From contig SSMU01000021.1 in the NCBI GenBank assembly GCA_004799545.1, forward strand, positions 1 through 64,000: 64,000 nt of DNA, written 5' to 3'. The DNA is from Phenylobacterium sp. (GTDB lineage: Bacteria > Pseudomonadota > Alphaproteobacteria > Caulobacterales > Caulobacteraceae). The notes under the pieces were generated by a model. It was not told where the DNA came from. It made no database searches and was given only the letters and a program-made list of their open reading frames with translations. Shown here piece by piece: positions 1 to 9,387 of the stretch. Every line of letters begins with the position of its first letter. Position 1 is the stretch's first letter. The position numbers and the translations under genes were made by a program.

Positions 1-53
1 AGTTCGCCCAGGATGGCGAGGCGGCGTTCGGCCATGTCGCTTTGGGTGGACAT
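1..53 (-). CDS. Start of an unidentified protein, cut by the left edge
   Basis: A minus-strand ATG at 53 opens a frame that stays open to the window edge. It gives about 17 residues beginning MSTQSDMAERRLAIL, with no stop. The Arg/Glu/Ala-rich composition and codon use resemble a real Caulobacterales N-terminus, and it is divergent from the protease gene at 197. No clear Shine-Dalgarno sequence precedes the ATG. The fragment is too short to name. Confidence 0.4.
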   Translation of the reverse strand, partial: MSTQSDMAERRLAILGE

Positions 54-196
54 GAACAAAAGTAGAACACACGATCCCGCAGATCGCCAAATTTTTTGTG
101 CAAAAATTTTTCCGGGATCGCTGCGCCGGCCGCGGTGCGCATTGCCAAACCCGATCCGCCCCGGGCAAGCTCGGCCTCAAATCCGGGGGATCTCAC

Positions 197-3100
197 ATGC
201 GTTTCGCCTTCATCGCCGCGCTCGCCGCCGCGAGCGCGCTCACGCCGGTCAGCCGCGCCACCGCGGAGGCCGCGCCGCACATCCTGCAGCAGCCGGCGAT
301 CAGCCACGGCCTGATCGCCTTCAGCTATGCGGGCGACATCTGGACCGTGCCTGTGGGCGGCGGCCGGGCGACGCGGATCACCACCGGCGTCGGCGTCGAG
401 CGCTCGCCGATCTTCTCGCCGGATGGCGCGACGCTGGCCTTCACCGGCGAGTACGACGGCAACATCGACGTGTTCACCGTGCCGACGGCGGGCGGCGTGC
501 CGCACCGGGTGACCTTCCACCCGGCGGCCGACGTGGCGGTGGGCTGGACAGCGGACGGCAAACAAATCCTGTTCCGCTCCAACCGGGCGGCGGCCAGCCG
601 CTACACCCAGATCTTCGAGGTCTCGCCGGAGGGCGGCCTGGCGCGCGCCCTGCCCCTGCCCATGGCCTATGCCGGCCAGATGAGCCCGGACGGGCGCAAG
701 ATCGCCTACAACCCGATGGCCCCGGCCTTCGGCTTCGACTTCACCAACTATGTCGCCTGGGGCAACTACCGCGGCGGCCAGGCCAGCACGATCCACATCA
801 CCAGCCTGCCCGGCCTCGACACCGTCGACGTGCCGCACGAGGCGGCGGCCGACCTGTCGCCGGCCTGGGCGGACGGCAAGCTCTACTTCCTGTCGGCGCG
901 CGGTGGGCCGATGTCGATCTACAGCTACGACCCGGCGACGAAGGCGGTGGCCCTGGTCTACGCCAACTCAGGCGCAGAGATCCGCTCGCTCTCCACAGAC
1001 GGCCACGCCCTGGTCTTCGACCGGTTGGGCGAGCTCTACACCCTGGAGCCTGGCGGGGCACCGAGGTTGGTCCCGGTGGACGTCACCGGCGACATGCCCG
1101 ACGTGCGCCCGCGCATCCGCAAGGTGGGCGACGAGGTCCAGAACGTTGGCGTCTCGCCGACTGGCCTTCGCGCCGTGGTCGAGGCGCACGGCGAGATCCT
1201 GACCGTGCCGGTGAAGAAGGGGCCGGTCCGCAACCTGACCAACACGCCGGGCGCCATGGAGCGCGACCCGGCCTGGAGCCCCGACGGGCAGTGGATCGCC
1301 TACTTCTCCGACGAGACCGGCCTCTACGAGCTGCAGGTCATCGCCCAGACCGGCGAGGGCAAGGCGCGCCGCTACCCGCTGGCGCCGGAGCCCGCCTACT
1401 ATTTCCACCCCCTGTGGTCGCCGGATTCGAAGAAGATCGCCTTCTCCGACAACCACCTGCGGTCCTTCGTGCTGGACCTCATCACGGGCAAGCTGACCCA
1501 GGTTGGCGAGCCGGACGTCTGGGGCGGCTTCACCGACCAGACCCACGGTATGAGCTGGTCGCCGGATTCGAAGTGGCTGGCCTGGACCCACTACGCGTCC
1601 AACCACCTGCACCGGGTGATGCTGTTCTCGACCGAGAGCGGGACCTCGATGGCGGTCACCGACCCGATGGGCGATGCGCGCAGCCCCGCCTTCGACCGCA
1701 ACGGCAAGTACCTCTACTTCCTGGGCAGCAACAACGCCGGCATGGTCCAGCACCAGCTGGACATGTCGAGCGACCTCTATCGGCCGACGCGCTCGGTCTA
1801 TGCCCTGGCGCTGGCGGCGCAGACCGCCTCGCCCATCGCCCCGGAGAGCGACGACGAGAAGTCGGTCGCCGAGGCCCGTGAGAAGGCCAAGGACGAGGCC
1901 GACGCCACGCCGGCCGGCCGGGCCGGGGAGGAGAAGGCCGAGGCCAAGGCCAAGCCGCACGCGCCGCCGACGCCTACGCCGCCGAAGGCCACGGCGATCG
2001 ACCTGGCCGGCCTGAGCCCGGCCGCGATCACCGAGCGCACCGTGGCCCTGCCGATCCCGGCGGGTCCGTTGGACAACCTGCAGGCCGGCAAGCCGGGGAC
2101 GCTCTATTTCCTCAGCGATCCGGCCGCCACCGACCCGAACGCCCGCGGCCCGAACGGGACGCTGCGGCGCTTCAGCCTCGCGGACCGCAAGGTGGAGACG
2201 GTCGCCGAGCATCTGGCCGACTATGAGATCACCGCCGACGGCGAGAAGGTGCTGCTGGCCGAGGTGAGCCCGCCCGGCCCCGACGCGGCGCCGGGCGGCG
2301 GGCCTCCGCCGCACTACAGCGTGGTCCCCGCAACGCCCCGGCCGCCCGGCGCCCCGCCGCCCAAGGCCGACGACACCGCCCTCGATTTCGGCAAGCTGGA
2401 GGTGCGCGTCGATCCGCCCGCCGAGTGGATGCAGATGTACCGCGAGGTCTGGCGCATCGAGCGGGCCTATTTCTACGACCCGCACTTCCACGGCTTCGAC
2501 ACGGTGGCCGCGGAGCAGCGGCTGGCCCCCTACGCCGCGGCGGTGCAGTCGCGGGCCGACCTGAACTACGTCTTCCAGGAGATGCTGACCGGCTTCTCGG
2601 TGGGCCACCTGCGCGGCTCCGGCGGGGCGATCCCGGCGGCCGACAAGGTGGCGGGCGGCCTGCTGGGCGCCGACTACGAGATCCGCGGCGGCCGCTGGTG
2701 CCTGGCGAAGATCTACGACGGCGGGGCGTGGTCGCCCGACGCCAGGGCGCCCTTGGCCCAGCCGGGGCTGAACATCCATGCCGGCGACTGCATCCTGGCC
2801 ATCAACAACCAGCCGCTGGACGGCGCGACCGACATCCAGCAGCCGCTGGAAGGCACGGCCGGCAAGGCGATCGCCCTGACCCTGGCCGGCCCCGCGGGAC
2901 CGCGCACGGTGACCGTCGTGCCGGTGGCCAGCGAGGCGCGGCTGCGCAACCTCGACTGGATCGACGGCAACCGCCGCAAGGTGGACCAGATGTCCGGCGG
3001 CCGGCTGGCCTATGTCTACCTGCCCGACACCGGCGGCGGCGGCTTCACCAGCTTCAACCGCTACTACTTCGCCCAGACCGACAAGCAGGGCGTGGTGGTC

Positions 3101-3610
3101 GACGAGCGGTTCAACGGCGGCGGCCAGATGGCCGACTACATCATCGAGGTGCTGGGCCGGAAGCTGCAGAGCTACTGGTCGCCCCGCTACGGCGCCGTCG
3201 AGCGCACGCCCTCGGCTTCGATCCTCGGCCCCAAGGTGATGATCGCCAACGAGGCCTCCGGCTCCGGCGGCGACGCCCTGCCCTGGCTGTTCAAGCACAA
3301 CCAGCTGGGCCCCCTGGTCGGCAAGCGCACCTGGGGCGGGCTGGTGGGCATCAGCGAGACGCCGATCCTGATGGACGGCGGCCATGTCACCTCGCCCGAC
3401 GTCGCCTTCTTCTCACCCCAGGGCCAGTGGGACGTGGAGAACCACGGAGTCGATCCGGACGTGCCGGTGGAGCAGGACCCGAAGGCGGTCGCCGCGGGCC
3501 ACGACCCGCAGCTGGAGGCCGCCGTCGGGCTGGCGATGCAGAAGCTGGGCGCGCCTGCGACGCCGCCCCGGCCGGCCTATCCGATCTATCCGATCAAGCC
3601 GGCGAGCTGA
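197..3610 (+). CDS. Tricorn-like S41 family peptidase, secreted
   Basis: This 1137-residue protein has the tricorn-protease layout. A signal peptide (about residues 1-24) is followed by two blocks of WD40-like beta-propeller repeats with SPDG motifs (about 30-520). A Lys/Glu/Ala/Pro-rich linker (about 545-610) leads to the C1 helical region, a PDZ domain and an S41 core. The likely nucleophile is Ser1023 in NEASGSGGD, with His804 in SVGHLRG. Tricorn homologues degrade oligopeptides; the signal peptide implies a periplasmic site. The ATG at 197 was chosen because GGGGGA precedes it and a signal peptide follows. A longer upstream frame to 98 lacks both. Confidence 0.9.
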   Translation: MRFAFIAALAAASALTPVSRATAEAAPHILQQPAISHGLIAFSYAGDIWTVPVGGGRATRITTGVGVERSPIFSPDGATLAFTGEYDGNIDVFTVPTAGGVPHRVTFHPAADVAVGWTADGKQILFRSNRAAASRYTQIFEVSPEGGLARALPLPMAYAGQMSPDGRKIAYNPMAPAFGFDFTNYVAWGNYRGGQASTIHITSLPGLDTVDVPHEAAADLSPAWADGKLYFLSARGGPMSIYSYDPATKAVALVYANSGAEIRSLSTDGHALVFDRLGELYTLEPGGAPRLVPVDVTGDMPDVRPRIRKVGDEVQNVGVSPTGLRAVVEAHGEILTVPVKKGPVRNLTNTPGAMERDPAWSPDGQWIAYFSDETGLYELQVIAQTGEGKARRYPLAPEPAYYFHPLWSPDSKKIAFSDNHLRSFVLDLITGKLTQVGEPDVWGGFTDQTHGMSWSPDSKWLAWTHYASNHLHRVMLFSTESGTSMAVTDPMGDARSPAFDRNGKYLYFLGSNNAGMVQHQLDMSSDLYRPTRSVYALALAAQTASPIAPESDDEKSVAEAREKAKDEADATPAGRAGEEKAEAKAKPHAPPTPTPPKATAIDLAGLSPAAITERTVALPIPAGPLDNLQAGKPGTLYFLSDPAATDPNARGPNGTLRRFSLADRKVETVAEHLADYEITADGEKVLLAEVSPPGPDAAPGGGPPPHYSVVPATPRPPGAPPPKADDTALDFGKLEVRVDPPAEWMQMYREVWRIERAYFYDPHFHGFDTVAAEQRLAPYAAAVQSRADLNYVFQEMLTGFSVGHLRGSGGAIPAADKVAGGLLGADYEIRGGRWCLAKIYDGGAWSPDARAPLAQPGLNIHAGDCILAINNQPLDGATDIQQPLEGTAGKAIALTLAGPAGPRTVTVVPVASEARLRNLDWIDGNRRKVDQMSGGRLAYVYLPDTGGGGFTSFNRYYFAQTDKQGVVVDERFNGGGQMADYIIEVLGRKLQSYWSPRYGAVERTPSASILGPKVMIANEASGSGGDALPWLFKHNQLGPLVGKRTWGGLVGISETPILMDGGHVTSPDVAFFSPQGQWDVENHGVDPDVPVEQDPKAVAAGHDPQLEAAVGLAMQKLGAPATPPRPAYPIYPIKPAS

Positions 3611-3629
3611 GGGCGCGGGCGAAAGATGC

Positions 3630-3745
3630 TCCCCCCTGAGGGGGAGCTGTCGCGGAGCGACTGAGGGGGGTTGAAGGGCGCGGCGTCGGACGCCGTGGAG
3701 GAAACCCCCTCCGGCCCTTCGGGCCACCTCCCCCTCAGGGGGGAG
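3630..3745. repeat. REP-like palindromic element between convergent genes
   Basis: Two 18-base arms, 3630-3647 and 3728-3745, are exact reverse complements of each other. Each arm is itself nearly palindromic (core CCCCCTGAGGGGG). Inside them lie a second inverted pair (GAGGGGGGTT near 3664 and AACCCCCTC near 3703) and a small CGGCCCTTCGGGCCA hairpin. The element fills the gap between the protease and the oxidoreductase, whose 3' ends face each other. It looks like a dispersed REP/BIME-type element and could act as a bidirectional barrier to transcripts. Confidence 0.7.
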
Positions 3746-3748
3746 GAT

Positions 3749-4645
3749 CTAGGCCTTCTCGGTTTCGGGGGCCTTGTCGAAATCGCTGGCGTCGTGGCGT
3801 TCGAGGAGCTGGCTGGCCGGATCGCCGAACGCCCGGTTGACCCGGCGGCCGCGCTTCACGGCCGGGCGGGCGGCGATCTGGTCGGTCCAGCGCTGGACGT
3901 GCTTGTAGTCCTGCACCGAGAGGAACTCGCCGGCCTCATAGACCTGGCCCTTGGCGAGCGAGCCGTACCAGGGCCAGACGGCCATGTCGGCGATGGAGTA
4001 GTCATCGCCGCCCAGGTACTCGGCCTCGGCCAGCCGGCGATCCAGCACGTCCATCTGGCGCTTCACCTCCATGGCGAAACGGTCGATGGCGTATTCGATC
4101 TTGAACGGGGCGTAGGCGTAGAAGTGGCCGAAGCCGCCGCCGAGGTAGGGCGCCGAGCCCATCTGCCAGAACAGCCAGGACATCACCTCCGCCCGCGTAG
4201 CGGGATCGGTCGGCAGGAAGGCCCCGAACTTTTCCGCCAGGTGCACCAGGATGGCGCCGGATTCGAAGACCCGGATCGGCTTCGGCCCCGAGCGGTCCAT
4301 CAGCGCCGGGATCTTCGAGTTCGGATTGATGTCCACGAAGCCGGAGCCGAACTGGTCGCCCTGGCCGATGTTGATCAGCCAGGCGTCGTACTCCGCGCCC
4401 TTGTGGCCGGCGGCCAGCAGCTCCTCGAACATGATGGTGACCTTCTGGCCGTTGGGCGTGGCCAGGGAATAGAGCTGGAAGGGGTGCTTGCCGACCGGCA
4501 GCGCCTTGTCCTGGGTCGGGCCGGCGATCGGCCGGTTGATGGCGGCGAAGCGGCCCCCGTTCTCCTTGTTCCAGGTCCACACCTTCGGCGGCGTGTAGTC
4601 GGCCGGGTAGTTCGGCGGGGCGTCGGTCGCTGGGGCGTCGGTCAT
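3749..4645 (-). CDS. yghU: Glutathione-dependent disulfide-bond oxidoreductase (YghU family)
   Basis: The 298-residue protein matches YghU/YfcG-type Nu-class glutathione transferases. A long N-terminal extension (NYPADYTPPKVWTWN) leads into the thioredoxin-fold domain (LYSLATPNGQKVTIMFEELL, then DINPNSKIPALMD). The all-helical C-terminal domain contains FWQMGSAPYLGGGFGHF and DYSIADMAVWPWY. Such enzymes reduce disulfides using glutathione in the cytoplasm. The ATG at 4645 has GGAG just upstream, so the 18-residue longer frame to 4699 is not used. It looks monocistronic. Confidence 0.9.
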   Translation of the reverse strand: MTDAPATDAPPNYPADYTPPKVWTWNKENGGRFAAINRPIAGPTQDKALPVGKHPFQLYSLATPNGQKVTIMFEELLAAGHKGAEYDAWLINIGQGDQFGSGFVDINPNSKIPALMDRSGPKPIRVFESGAILVHLAEKFGAFLPTDPATRAEVMSWLFWQMGSAPYLGGGFGHFYAYAPFKIEYAIDRFAMEVKRQMDVLDRRLAEAEYLGGDDYSIADMAVWPWYGSLAKGQVYEAGEFLSVQDYKHVQRWTDQIAARPAVKRGRRVNRAFGDPASQLLERHDASDFDKAPETEKA

Positions 4646-4966
4646 CGCAGGGGCTCCGGGTTTCCATCCTGATATCGGACGACAGGCGACGGGCCGCAAC
4701 GCCTGTCGACAGCCATCGCGCCCATCCCTCAGAGACGCCGGATATTTTCAGGAACGCCGCCAACAGATTGAGTCTAGGTAGGCATTAAGATCAGAGCGCT
4801 CAATGTAGTTGTAGGTCTATGTTTGGATAATTTAAATTAACCATGCGTTTTTACAACGTATTATTTCCCTATACGTAAAACCCGCCCACTCTTGAATTTT
4901 CTAAGCCCCGCCGTGCTTCTGGACACCTGGGATCAGAGGGCGGTTTCATCGTGTAGGAGTTGTTGA
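4646..4966. other. Intergenic region with an AT-rich block
   Basis: These 321 bases separate the divergent oxidoreductase and UrcA-family genes. From about 4780 to 4905 the sequence is unusually AT-rich for this genome (runs such as TAATTTAAATTAACC and ACGTATTATTTCC), so it probably holds the promoter of the UrcA gene. No tRNA, long repeat or convincing ORF was seen. A specific -35/-10 pair cannot be assigned confidently. Confidence 0.5.
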
Positions 4967-5245
4967 ATGTTCCGTACCCTCGTTGTGACCGCCGCCGTCG
5001 CCATGATCGCCGGCTCCGCCTCCGCGCAAGACATCCGCGTGAACATCGCCGGCAAGGACGACGCCGTCATCCAGCAGGATATCCGCGTCGCCGCCCACCG
5101 GGTGTGCGGCGCCTACGCGAACGGCGTCCGCGGCCTCGAGCCCACGACCCGCTGCTACAAGTACGTGGTCCGTGACGCCGAAGGCCAACTGGTGCAGGCC
5201 CGGGCCCTGGCCCAGGCCGCCAAGCTGCAGCTCGCCTCGAAGTAA
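4967..5245 (+). CDS. UrcA-family secreted small protein
   Basis: This 92-residue protein has a signal peptide (MFRTLVVTAAVAMIAGSASA) and the UrcA-family pattern: VNIAGKDDAVIQQDIRVAAHRVCGAY, a second Cys (TRCYKYVV), then a terminal Ala/Gln-rich helix. The two cysteines probably form a disulfide in the periplasm. The molecular function of the family is unknown. TAGGAG lies 9 bases before the ATG, and a rho-independent terminator follows at 5282. Confidence 0.85.
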   Translation: MFRTLVVTAAVAMIAGSASAQDIRVNIAGKDDAVIQQDIRVAAHRVCGAYANGVRGLEPTTRCYKYVVRDAEGQLVQARALAQAAKLQLASK

Positions 5246-5281
5246 GCGTCCGCGTAAACCAGCGTTCCAGTTGCGAGTAAG

Positions 5282-5312
5282 CGCCGCCTTCCCTCCGGGA
5301 GGCGGCGTTTTT
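5282..5312 (+). terminator. Rho-independent terminator of the UrcA-family gene
   Basis: An 8-bp perfect stem (CGCCGCCT at 5282-5289 with AGGCGGCG at 5300-5307) and a 10-base loop are followed by five T residues. It lies 37 bases after the stop codon. Confidence 0.85.
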
Positions 5313-5377
5313 CGTATCGGCTTGACGCCTCGGCCATCTCGCCGAACCCTGCTCGGACACAGACGGGGAGCGGCGCC

Positions 5378-5785
5378 ATGGCCTATGAAGCGAAGACCAA
5401 GGCCACCGAGGTTGAGGTGGACGCCTTCGTGGCGGGCTCCGCCAAGCCGGAGGACGGGGCGCTGCTCTGCGCCCTGATGCACCGGGTGAGCGGCCTGGAG
5501 CCCAAGATGTGGGGCCCCAGCATCGTGGGGTTCGGCAGCCGGACCTACGACCTGGCCGGCGGCAAGCAGGGCGAGACCCTGGCCATGGGGTTCGCGCCGC
5601 GCAAGGGCGCCCTGGTGCTCTACCTGGCGCACGCAACCGGCTGGGAGCAGCGGTTGGCGCGGCTCGGCAAGCATTCCACCGGCAAGGGCTGCCTCTATAT
5701 CAACAAGCTGGCCGACGTGGACGCGAACGTGCTGGAGGAGCTGCTGCGGGCCGCCTGGGCCGCGCGCGAAACCGCGGCTGTCTAG
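5378..5785 (+). CDS. DUF1801 domain protein
   Basis: The 135-residue protein carries the DUF1801 (YdhG-like) signature: [11 protein letters not shown], a [13 protein letters not shown] strand, and the C-terminal [20 protein letters not shown]. The fold is YjbR/CyaY-like and the function is unknown. CGGGGAGCGG precedes the ATG. Its last four bases overlap the 3' end of valS on the other strand, so the two genes are convergent with no terminator between them. Confidence 0.88.
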   Translation: MAYEAKTKATEVEVDAFVAGSAKPEDGALLCALMHRVSGLEPKMWGPSIVGFGSRTYDLAGGKQGETLAMGFAPRKGALVLYLAHATGWEQRLARLGKHSTGKGCLYINKLADVDANVLEELLRAAWAARETAAV

Positions 5786-8448
5786 ACGGCGGCGCCCAGC
5801 CGGCTGAGCGCGCTCTCCAACTTGGTCTTCGCGGTCTCGGCCTCGGCGAGGCGCTCGCGGTTCTCCTCGACCACCTCTTCCGGCGCGCGGGCGACGAAGT
5901 CGGGGTTGCCGAGCTTGCCGGCGAGCTTGCCGATCTCTCCGGAGAGGCCCCCCACCTCCTTGGTCAGGCGGGCGCGTTCGGCGGCGATGTCGATGAACTC
6001 GGCGACCGGCAGGGCGAGCGTCGCGCCCTCGACCACGAAGGGGATCGAGCCGGCCGGCGCGGCGTCCACGAAGCTGACCTCGGAGACCCGCAGCAGGCGG
6101 CCGACCAGGGCGGCGCTGTCGGCCAGCACCCGGCGCTGGGCGGGGCTCGCCTCGACCACCAGCAGCGGCGGCTGGGCCGCCGGGGGCACGTTGAGGCCCT
6201 GGCGGACCGAGCGGCCCTCGGTGATGGCGGCGATGATCAGGCCGATCTCGGCGTCCGCCTCGCGGTCGATCAGGGTCTCGGCCAGCTCCGGCCAGGGCGC
6301 GGTCATCAGCAGACCCTGGTAGCCGCGCGGCGCGCCGAGGTCGACGGTCTGGCCCCACAGCTCCTCGGTGACGAAGGGCATCACCGGGTGCAGCAGCTTG
6401 AGCACCTGGTCGAGCACCCAGGCGGCGGTGGCCCGGGTCTCGTCGCGGGCCGCCTGGTCGGAGCCGGTGAGCAGCGGCTTGGCGAACTCCACGTACCAGT
6501 CGCAGAAGGTGTTCCAGATGAACCGGTAGAGGCCGTTCGCCGCCTCGTCGAAGCCGCAGTCGGCCAGGGCGGCGGTGACCGCCCGGGCGGTGCGCGCCGT
6601 CTCGCCGACGATCCAGCGGTTGAGGGTGACCTTGACGGCGGCCGGGTCGAAGCCCTCGGCGCGGGCGCAACCGTTCATCTGGCAGAAGCGCGTGGCGTTC
6701 CACAGCTTGGTGCCGAAATTCCGATACCCTTCAATGCGCTGGCGCGACAGCTTGATATCGCGGGCCGCCCCGCTCATAGCCGTCAGCGTGAAGCGCAGGG
6801 CGTCGGCGCCGTAGTCGTCGACCAGCTCCAGGGGGTCCATGACGTTGCCCTTGGACTTCGACATCTTCTTGCCCTCGGCGTCGCGCACCAGGGCGTTGAT
6901 GAAGACGCGCTTGAAGGGGACCTCGTCCATGAAGTGCAGGCCCTGCATCATCATCCGGGCCACCCAGAAGAAGATGATGTCAAAGCCGGTGATCAGGGTG
7001 TGGGTGGGATAGAAGCGCGCGAGATCCGAGGTCTTCTCCGGCCAGCCGAGCGTCGAGAATGGCCAGAGCGCCGAGGAGAACCAGGTGTCGAGGACGTCCT
7101 CGTCCTGGCGCAGGTCGGTGGGCCGGCCGTAGTGCTCCTCGGCCTGGCGCTTGGCCTCGGCTTCCGTCTCCTCGACGAACACCCGGCCGTCGGGTCCGAA
7201 CCAGGCGGGGATGCGGTGGCCCCACCAGAGCTGGCGCGAGATGCACCACGGCTGGATGTTCCGCATCCACTCGAAATAGGTCTTCTCCCAGTGCTTGGGG
7301 ACGAAGACCGTGTCGCCCGCCTCAACCGCCTTGATGGCGTCCTTCGCCAGCACCTCGGCGGCGACGTACCACTGGTCGGTCAGATAGGGCTCGACGACCA
7401 CGCCGGAGCGGTCGCCGTGGGGGACGGTGTGGCGGGTCTTCTCGACCTCGCGCAACAGGCCCAGGCGCTCGAATTCCTCGACCACCTTCTTGCGCGCCGC
7501 GAACCGGTCGAGGCCGCGGTACGCCGCGGGCGCGTTGTCGTTGATCCGCGCGAAGTCGTCGAAGATGTTGATCATCGGCAGGTTGTGGCGCTTGCCGACC
7601 GCGAAGTCGTTGAAGTCGTGGGCGGGCGTGATCTTCACCGCGCCGGAGCCCTTTTCCGGGTCGGGGTATTCGTCGGCGATAATCGGGATCGGCCGGTTCA
7701 CGATCGGCAGGCGGACCGCCCGGCCGACCAGGGCCTTGTAGCGTTCATCCGAGGGATGCACGGCGACGGCGGTGTCGGCCAGCATGGTCTCCGGCCGGGT
7801 GGTGGCCACGACGATCTCGCCGGCGCCGTCCTCCAGCGGATAGGCGAAGTGCCAGTAGTGCCCATCCACCTCGCGCTGCTCGACTTCAAGGTCGGAGATG
7901 GCGGTCTGGAAGTGCGGGTCCCAGTTCACCAGCCGCTTGTCGCGGTAGATCAGCTTCTCCTTGTAGAGCTTCACGAACACCCGGCGGACGGCGGCGGAGA
8001 GACCCTCGTCGAGGGTGAAACGCTCCCGGGACCAGTCGCAGGAGGCGCCCAGCCGGCGCAGCTGGTTGACGATCGTGCCGCCGGACTTGGCCTTCCACTC
8101 CCAGACCTTCTCGACGAAGGCCTCGCGGCCGAGGTCGCGGCGCGAGACGTTGCCGGCCTCGGCCAACTGGCGCTCGACGACCATCTGGGTGGCGATGCCG
8201 GCGTGGTCGGTGCCGGGCAGCCACAGCGCCGCCTTGCCGCGCATCCGCTCGAAACGGATCAGCACGTCCTGCAGGGTGTTGTTGAGCGCGTGGCCGATGT
8301 GCAGCGAGCCGGTGACGTTGGGCGGCGGGATGACCATCGAGAACGGCTCGGCGTTCGGGTCATCGATCGGCGCGAAGCCGCCGGAGGCGTCCCAGGCGGC
8401 GTACAGCCGCGGCTCGGCGGTCTTGGGGTCGAAGGTCTTGTCAAGCAT
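5782..8448 (-). CDS. valS: Valyl-tRNA synthetase
   Basis: This 888-residue class I aminoacyl-tRNA synthetase charges tRNA-Val. The HIGH signature is exact at residues 50-53 ([11 protein letters not shown]) and KMSKS at 528-532 (KKMSKSKGN). Between them lie the CP1 editing domain (threonyl-tRNA-Val hydrolysis) and [15 protein letters not shown]. The C-terminus (about 815-888) is the coiled coil typical of ValRS. The ATG at 8448 (MLDKTFDP) is the family start. The 23 extra upstream codons are Cys-rich noise, although no strong Shine-Dalgarno sequence is seen. popZ lies upstream on the same strand, beyond a palindromic element. Confidence 0.97.
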   Translation of the reverse strand: MLDKTFDPKTAEPRLYAAWDASGGFAPIDDPNAEPFSMVIPPPNVTGSLHIGHALNNTLQDVLIRFERMRGKAALWLPGTDHAGIATQMVVERQLAEAGNVSRRDLGREAFVEKVWEWKAKSGGTIVNQLRRLGASCDWSRERFTLDEGLSAAVRRVFVKLYKEKLIYRDKRLVNWDPHFQTAISDLEVEQREVDGHYWHFAYPLEDGAGEIVVATTRPETMLADTAVAVHPSDERYKALVGRAVRLPIVNRPIPIIADEYPDPEKGSGAVKITPAHDFNDFAVGKRHNLPMINIFDDFARINDNAPAAYRGLDRFAARKKVVEEFERLGLLREVEKTRHTVPHGDRSGVVVEPYLTDQWYVAAEVLAKDAIKAVEAGDTVFVPKHWEKTYFEWMRNIQPWCISRQLWWGHRIPAWFGPDGRVFVEETEAEAKRQAEEHYGRPTDLRQDEDVLDTWFSSALWPFSTLGWPEKTSDLARFYPTHTLITGFDIIFFWVARMMMQGLHFMDEVPFKRVFINALVRDAEGKKMSKSKGNVMDPLELVDDYGADALRFTLTAMSGAARDIKLSRQRIEGYRNFGTKLWNATRFCQMNGCARAEGFDPAAVKVTLNRWIVGETARTARAVTAALADCGFDEAANGLYRFIWNTFCDWYVEFAKPLLTGSDQAARDETRATAAWVLDQVLKLLHPVMPFVTEELWGQTVDLGAPRGYQGLLMTAPWPELAETLIDREADAEIGLIIAAITEGRSVRQGLNVPPAAQPPLLVVEASPAQRRVLADSAALVGRLLRVSEVSFVDAAPAGSIPFVVEGATLALPVAEFIDIAAERARLTKEVGGLSGEIGKLAGKLGNPDFVARAPEEVVEENRERLAEAETAKTKLESALSRLGAAV

Positions 8449-8505
8449 GGGGAAGCTGCATGGGTGAGCGGTGCATACACATCCGGTCATCGCGAAGGAA
8501 GGCTT

Positions 8506-8640
8506 CCCTCCCCTCAAGGGGAGGGACAGGCCGCGAAGCGGCCAGGGTGAGGACGTGTGGGCCGGACTGCAGAGTCGGAGCTTGGACGCGACTCCCCTAC
8601 CCTGGCCGCTTCGCGGCCGTCCCTCCCCTTGGGGGGAGGG
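8506..8640. repeat. REP-like palindromic element between popZ and valS
   Basis: Two compound arms face each other. The 20-base segments 8529-8548 and 8599-8618 (GGCCGCGAAGCGGCCAGGGT and its complement) are perfect inverted repeats. The outer 21-base segments 8506-8526 and 8620-8640 are inverted repeats with one mismatch. Each outer segment is itself palindromic (CCCCTCAAGGGG type). The architecture parallels the element at 3630 although the sequence differs. It lies in the popZ to valS gap and may shape the 3' end of the popZ transcript. Confidence 0.7.
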
Positions 8641-8643
8641 AAG

Positions 8644-9270
8644 CTACCGTACTCGGTTGCGGGCGATGCGGTCGACTTCGGCCTGGACGGATTCCTGCAC
8701 GATGCCGGGCAGGTTGTCGTCGAGCCACTGCTGCAGCAGCGGCCGCAGCAGCTCGCGCACCACATCCTCCAGCGTGCGGCCGTCGGCCGGCATGGCGATG
8801 ACCTGCGAGAGCTTGCCGAACGCGGTGGCCGCGGCGGCCGCGGCGGTGTCGCTGACCAGGCTGGGGCCGGGCGCGGCTTCGGCGGCGGGCGCCGCGGCGG
8901 CGACGGGCGCCGGCGCAGGCGGCGGCGCGGCGGCGGCCGGGTCTTCCGACGGCGTATAGATGTCGAGATCGCCGTGGGTCTCGACCTTGTCGGTCAGCTC
9001 CAGGGCGTCGTCCTCGTCCTCGACCGGCTGGGCGGCGGCCTTGACGGGCGGCGGCTCCGGTGCGGCCGCCGGCGGCGGTGGTTCGGGTTGGGGCTCAGGC
9101 TCGGGCGCCGCGGCGGCGGCCGGTTCGGGCTCCGGCGCGGCCGGCTCTTCGACGGCGGCGGGCGACGTCTCTTTGCTGTCGGCCTCCGGCGTCTCGTCTT
9201 CGGAGATGATCCGCCGGATAGAGGCGAGGATCTCCTCCATCGTCGGTTCCTGGGAGGTCTGTTCTGCCAT
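8644..9270 (-). CDS. popZ: Polar organizing protein PopZ (DUF2497)
   Basis: The 208-residue protein has the PopZ plan. A short N-terminal helix (TMEEILASIRRIISEDE, about 10-26) binds client proteins. A long Pro/Glu/Ala-rich disordered linker follows (about 27-140). The conserved C-terminal self-assembly helices come last (GRTLEDVVRELLRPLLQQWLDDNLPGIV, about 163-190, then VQAEVDRIARNR). In Caulobacter, PopZ forms a polar condensate that anchors the ParB-parS centromere and recruits cell-cycle regulators. The linker here is longer and more Ala/Pro-rich than I recall for Caulobacter. Three GANTC sites and a palindrome lie just upstream. Confidence 0.93.
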   Translation of the reverse strand: MAEQTSQEPTMEEILASIRRIISEDETPEADSKETSPAAVEEPAAPEPEPAAAAAPEPEPQPEPPPPAAAPEPPPVKAAAQPVEDEDDALELTDKVETHGDLDIYTPSEDPAAAAPPPAPAPVAAAAPAAEAAPGPSLVSDTAAAAAATAFGKLSQVIAMPADGRTLEDVVRELLRPLLQQWLDDNLPGIVQESVQAEVDRIARNRVR

Positions 9271-9299
9271 GCGCCTGTCGCCGAACGAGAAAGGGACGA

Positions 9300-9383
9300 G
9301 AATCCGTCTGCGCCTAGCCTAGGCGCGGACGGGCGATCCTGCAATTTCCGCCAGGCCTTGCGGATTCCCCTCGCAGGCGAATC
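9300..9383. promoter_or_regulatory. Cluster of three GANTC (CcrM) sites upstream of popZ
   Basis: GAATC at 9300-9304, GATTC at 9363-9367 and GAATC at 9379-9383 fall within 84 bases of the popZ-tolC gap. A 17-base palindrome (GCGCCTAG at 9310 and CTAGGCGC at 9319, one-base spacer) sits among them. In Caulobacterales GANTC is methylated by CcrM, and promoter copies are read by GcrA to time transcription. Cell-cycle control of popZ through these sites is an inference. Confidence 0.5.
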
Positions 9384-9387
9384 TCCG

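Noticed and set aside
968..3385. 805-codon open frame antisense to the tricorn-like protease
   Set aside because: High GC keeps antisense frames open. It lacks domains and start signals and lies entirely opposite a clear protease.
5509..8550. 1013-codon open frame opposite valS
   Set aside because: It mirrors valS in an alternative frame and has no recognisable protein pattern.
3630..8640. Palindromic elements considered as CRISPR repeats
   Set aside because: No regular repeat-spacer pattern, no cas genes, and each element is a single inverted structure.
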